Position numbers and translations under genes: made by a program | Part shown: in pieces, positions 63,954 to 64,000 of the stretch | How the letters are laid out: each line of letters starts with the position of its first letter | How positions within the stretch are numbered: the first letter of the stretch is position 1 | Source: Nocardioides speluncae | Lineage (GTDB): Bacteria > Actinomycetota > Actinomycetes > Propionibacteriales > Nocardioidaceae | Reading direction: 5' to 3' | DNA: 64,000 nucleotides | NCBI RefSeq assembly: GCF_003121585.1 | Contig: NZ_QEOO01000051.1 | Coordinates: forward strand, 1-64,000 | Notes under the pieces: model-generated | The model's input: only the letters and a program-made list of their open reading frames with translations | Databases searched by the model: none | Told to the model about the DNA's origin: nothing

Positions 63954-64000
63954 TTGTGCGCGCTGTGCGCCTGCTCAGCGCAGGTCAGCGCGGCTTTGCG

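Noticed and set aside
63954..64000. C-terminal end of a minus-strand gene at the right edge
   Set aside because: Two frames end in TGA near 63975 and 63985, but fewer than 10 codons are visible, so no product can be supported.

Overview
The window is 64 kb of high-GC DNA (roughly 70% G+C by eye) from an actinobacterium, most likely in or near Nocardioidaceae. The genus is an inference. Supporting signs are the mtrA-mtrB-lpqB operon, TatB, LpqB-type and other lipoproteins, an Rv3235-like protein beside secA, DUF3107, many GTG/TTG starts, and many genes whose only promoter-like signal is a TANNNT box 6-7 nt upstream of the start codon (leaderless pattern). I saw no rRNA, tRNA or CRISPR. The only mobile-element coding is the 3' end of an IS110-type transposase at the left edge.

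Layout. 1-3.5 kb: IS110 remnant, a 31-bp-period repeat array, a secreted alpha/beta hydrolase, and a DUF2236 oxygenase divergent from a TetR repressor with two tandem operators. 3.5-9.6 kb: DUF808 membrane protein and a four-gene minus-strand glycan operon (methyltransferase, GT2, NAD epimerase, large membrane protein). 9.8-18.2 kb: core block ahcY, mtrA, mtrB, lpqB, comF, a probable raiA-type RNA, hpf and an orphan LuxR-type response regulator. 18.2-25.9 kb: accessory insert with PadR/FAD monooxygenase, a cholesterol oxidase operon under two KstR-like boxes, a YcaQ-like protein, a VapBC-type toxin-antitoxin pair and a Uma2 nuclease. 26-32.4 kb: core block again with secA, Rv3235-like, LysM protein, tatB and mrp. 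32.5-42.3 kb: PLD-like protein and a second surface-glycan region (large membrane protein, GT2, DUF2304, GT2, PhzF, a LicD-methyltransferase fusion, a coiled-coil protein, a sulfotransferase-like protein). 42.3-64 kb: acyl-CoA dehydrogenase, several lipoproteins, a Lys/Ala-rich histone-like protein, MaoC, MBL, MFS, phosphatase, LysR/LysE, PHP, MarC, SDR, ParA, L,D-transpeptidase, photolyase, hydrolase, DEAD helicase, ferritin-like protein, GlsB/YeaQ, DUF3107 and TetR.

How the genes work together. MtrAB-LpqB, SecA, TatB, the LysM protein and the L,D-transpeptidase all concern the cell envelope. The two glycan regions probably build or decorate surface polymers. The cholesterol oxidase operon looks like a sterol-responsive unit whose regulator lies elsewhere.

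The most unusual content is non-coding. A foldback element family occurs three times (3485-3645, 8738-8898, 15460-15621). Each copy has a conserved core (87 bp identical in two copies) between locus-specific, self-complementary arms, and one copy is read through in frame by a methyltransferase gene. A second family consists of head-to-head 31-bp units at both ends of the window (201-312 and 62409-62520). A third is a 65-bp hairpin unit placed between two pairs of convergent genes (48366-48430, 55291-55355).
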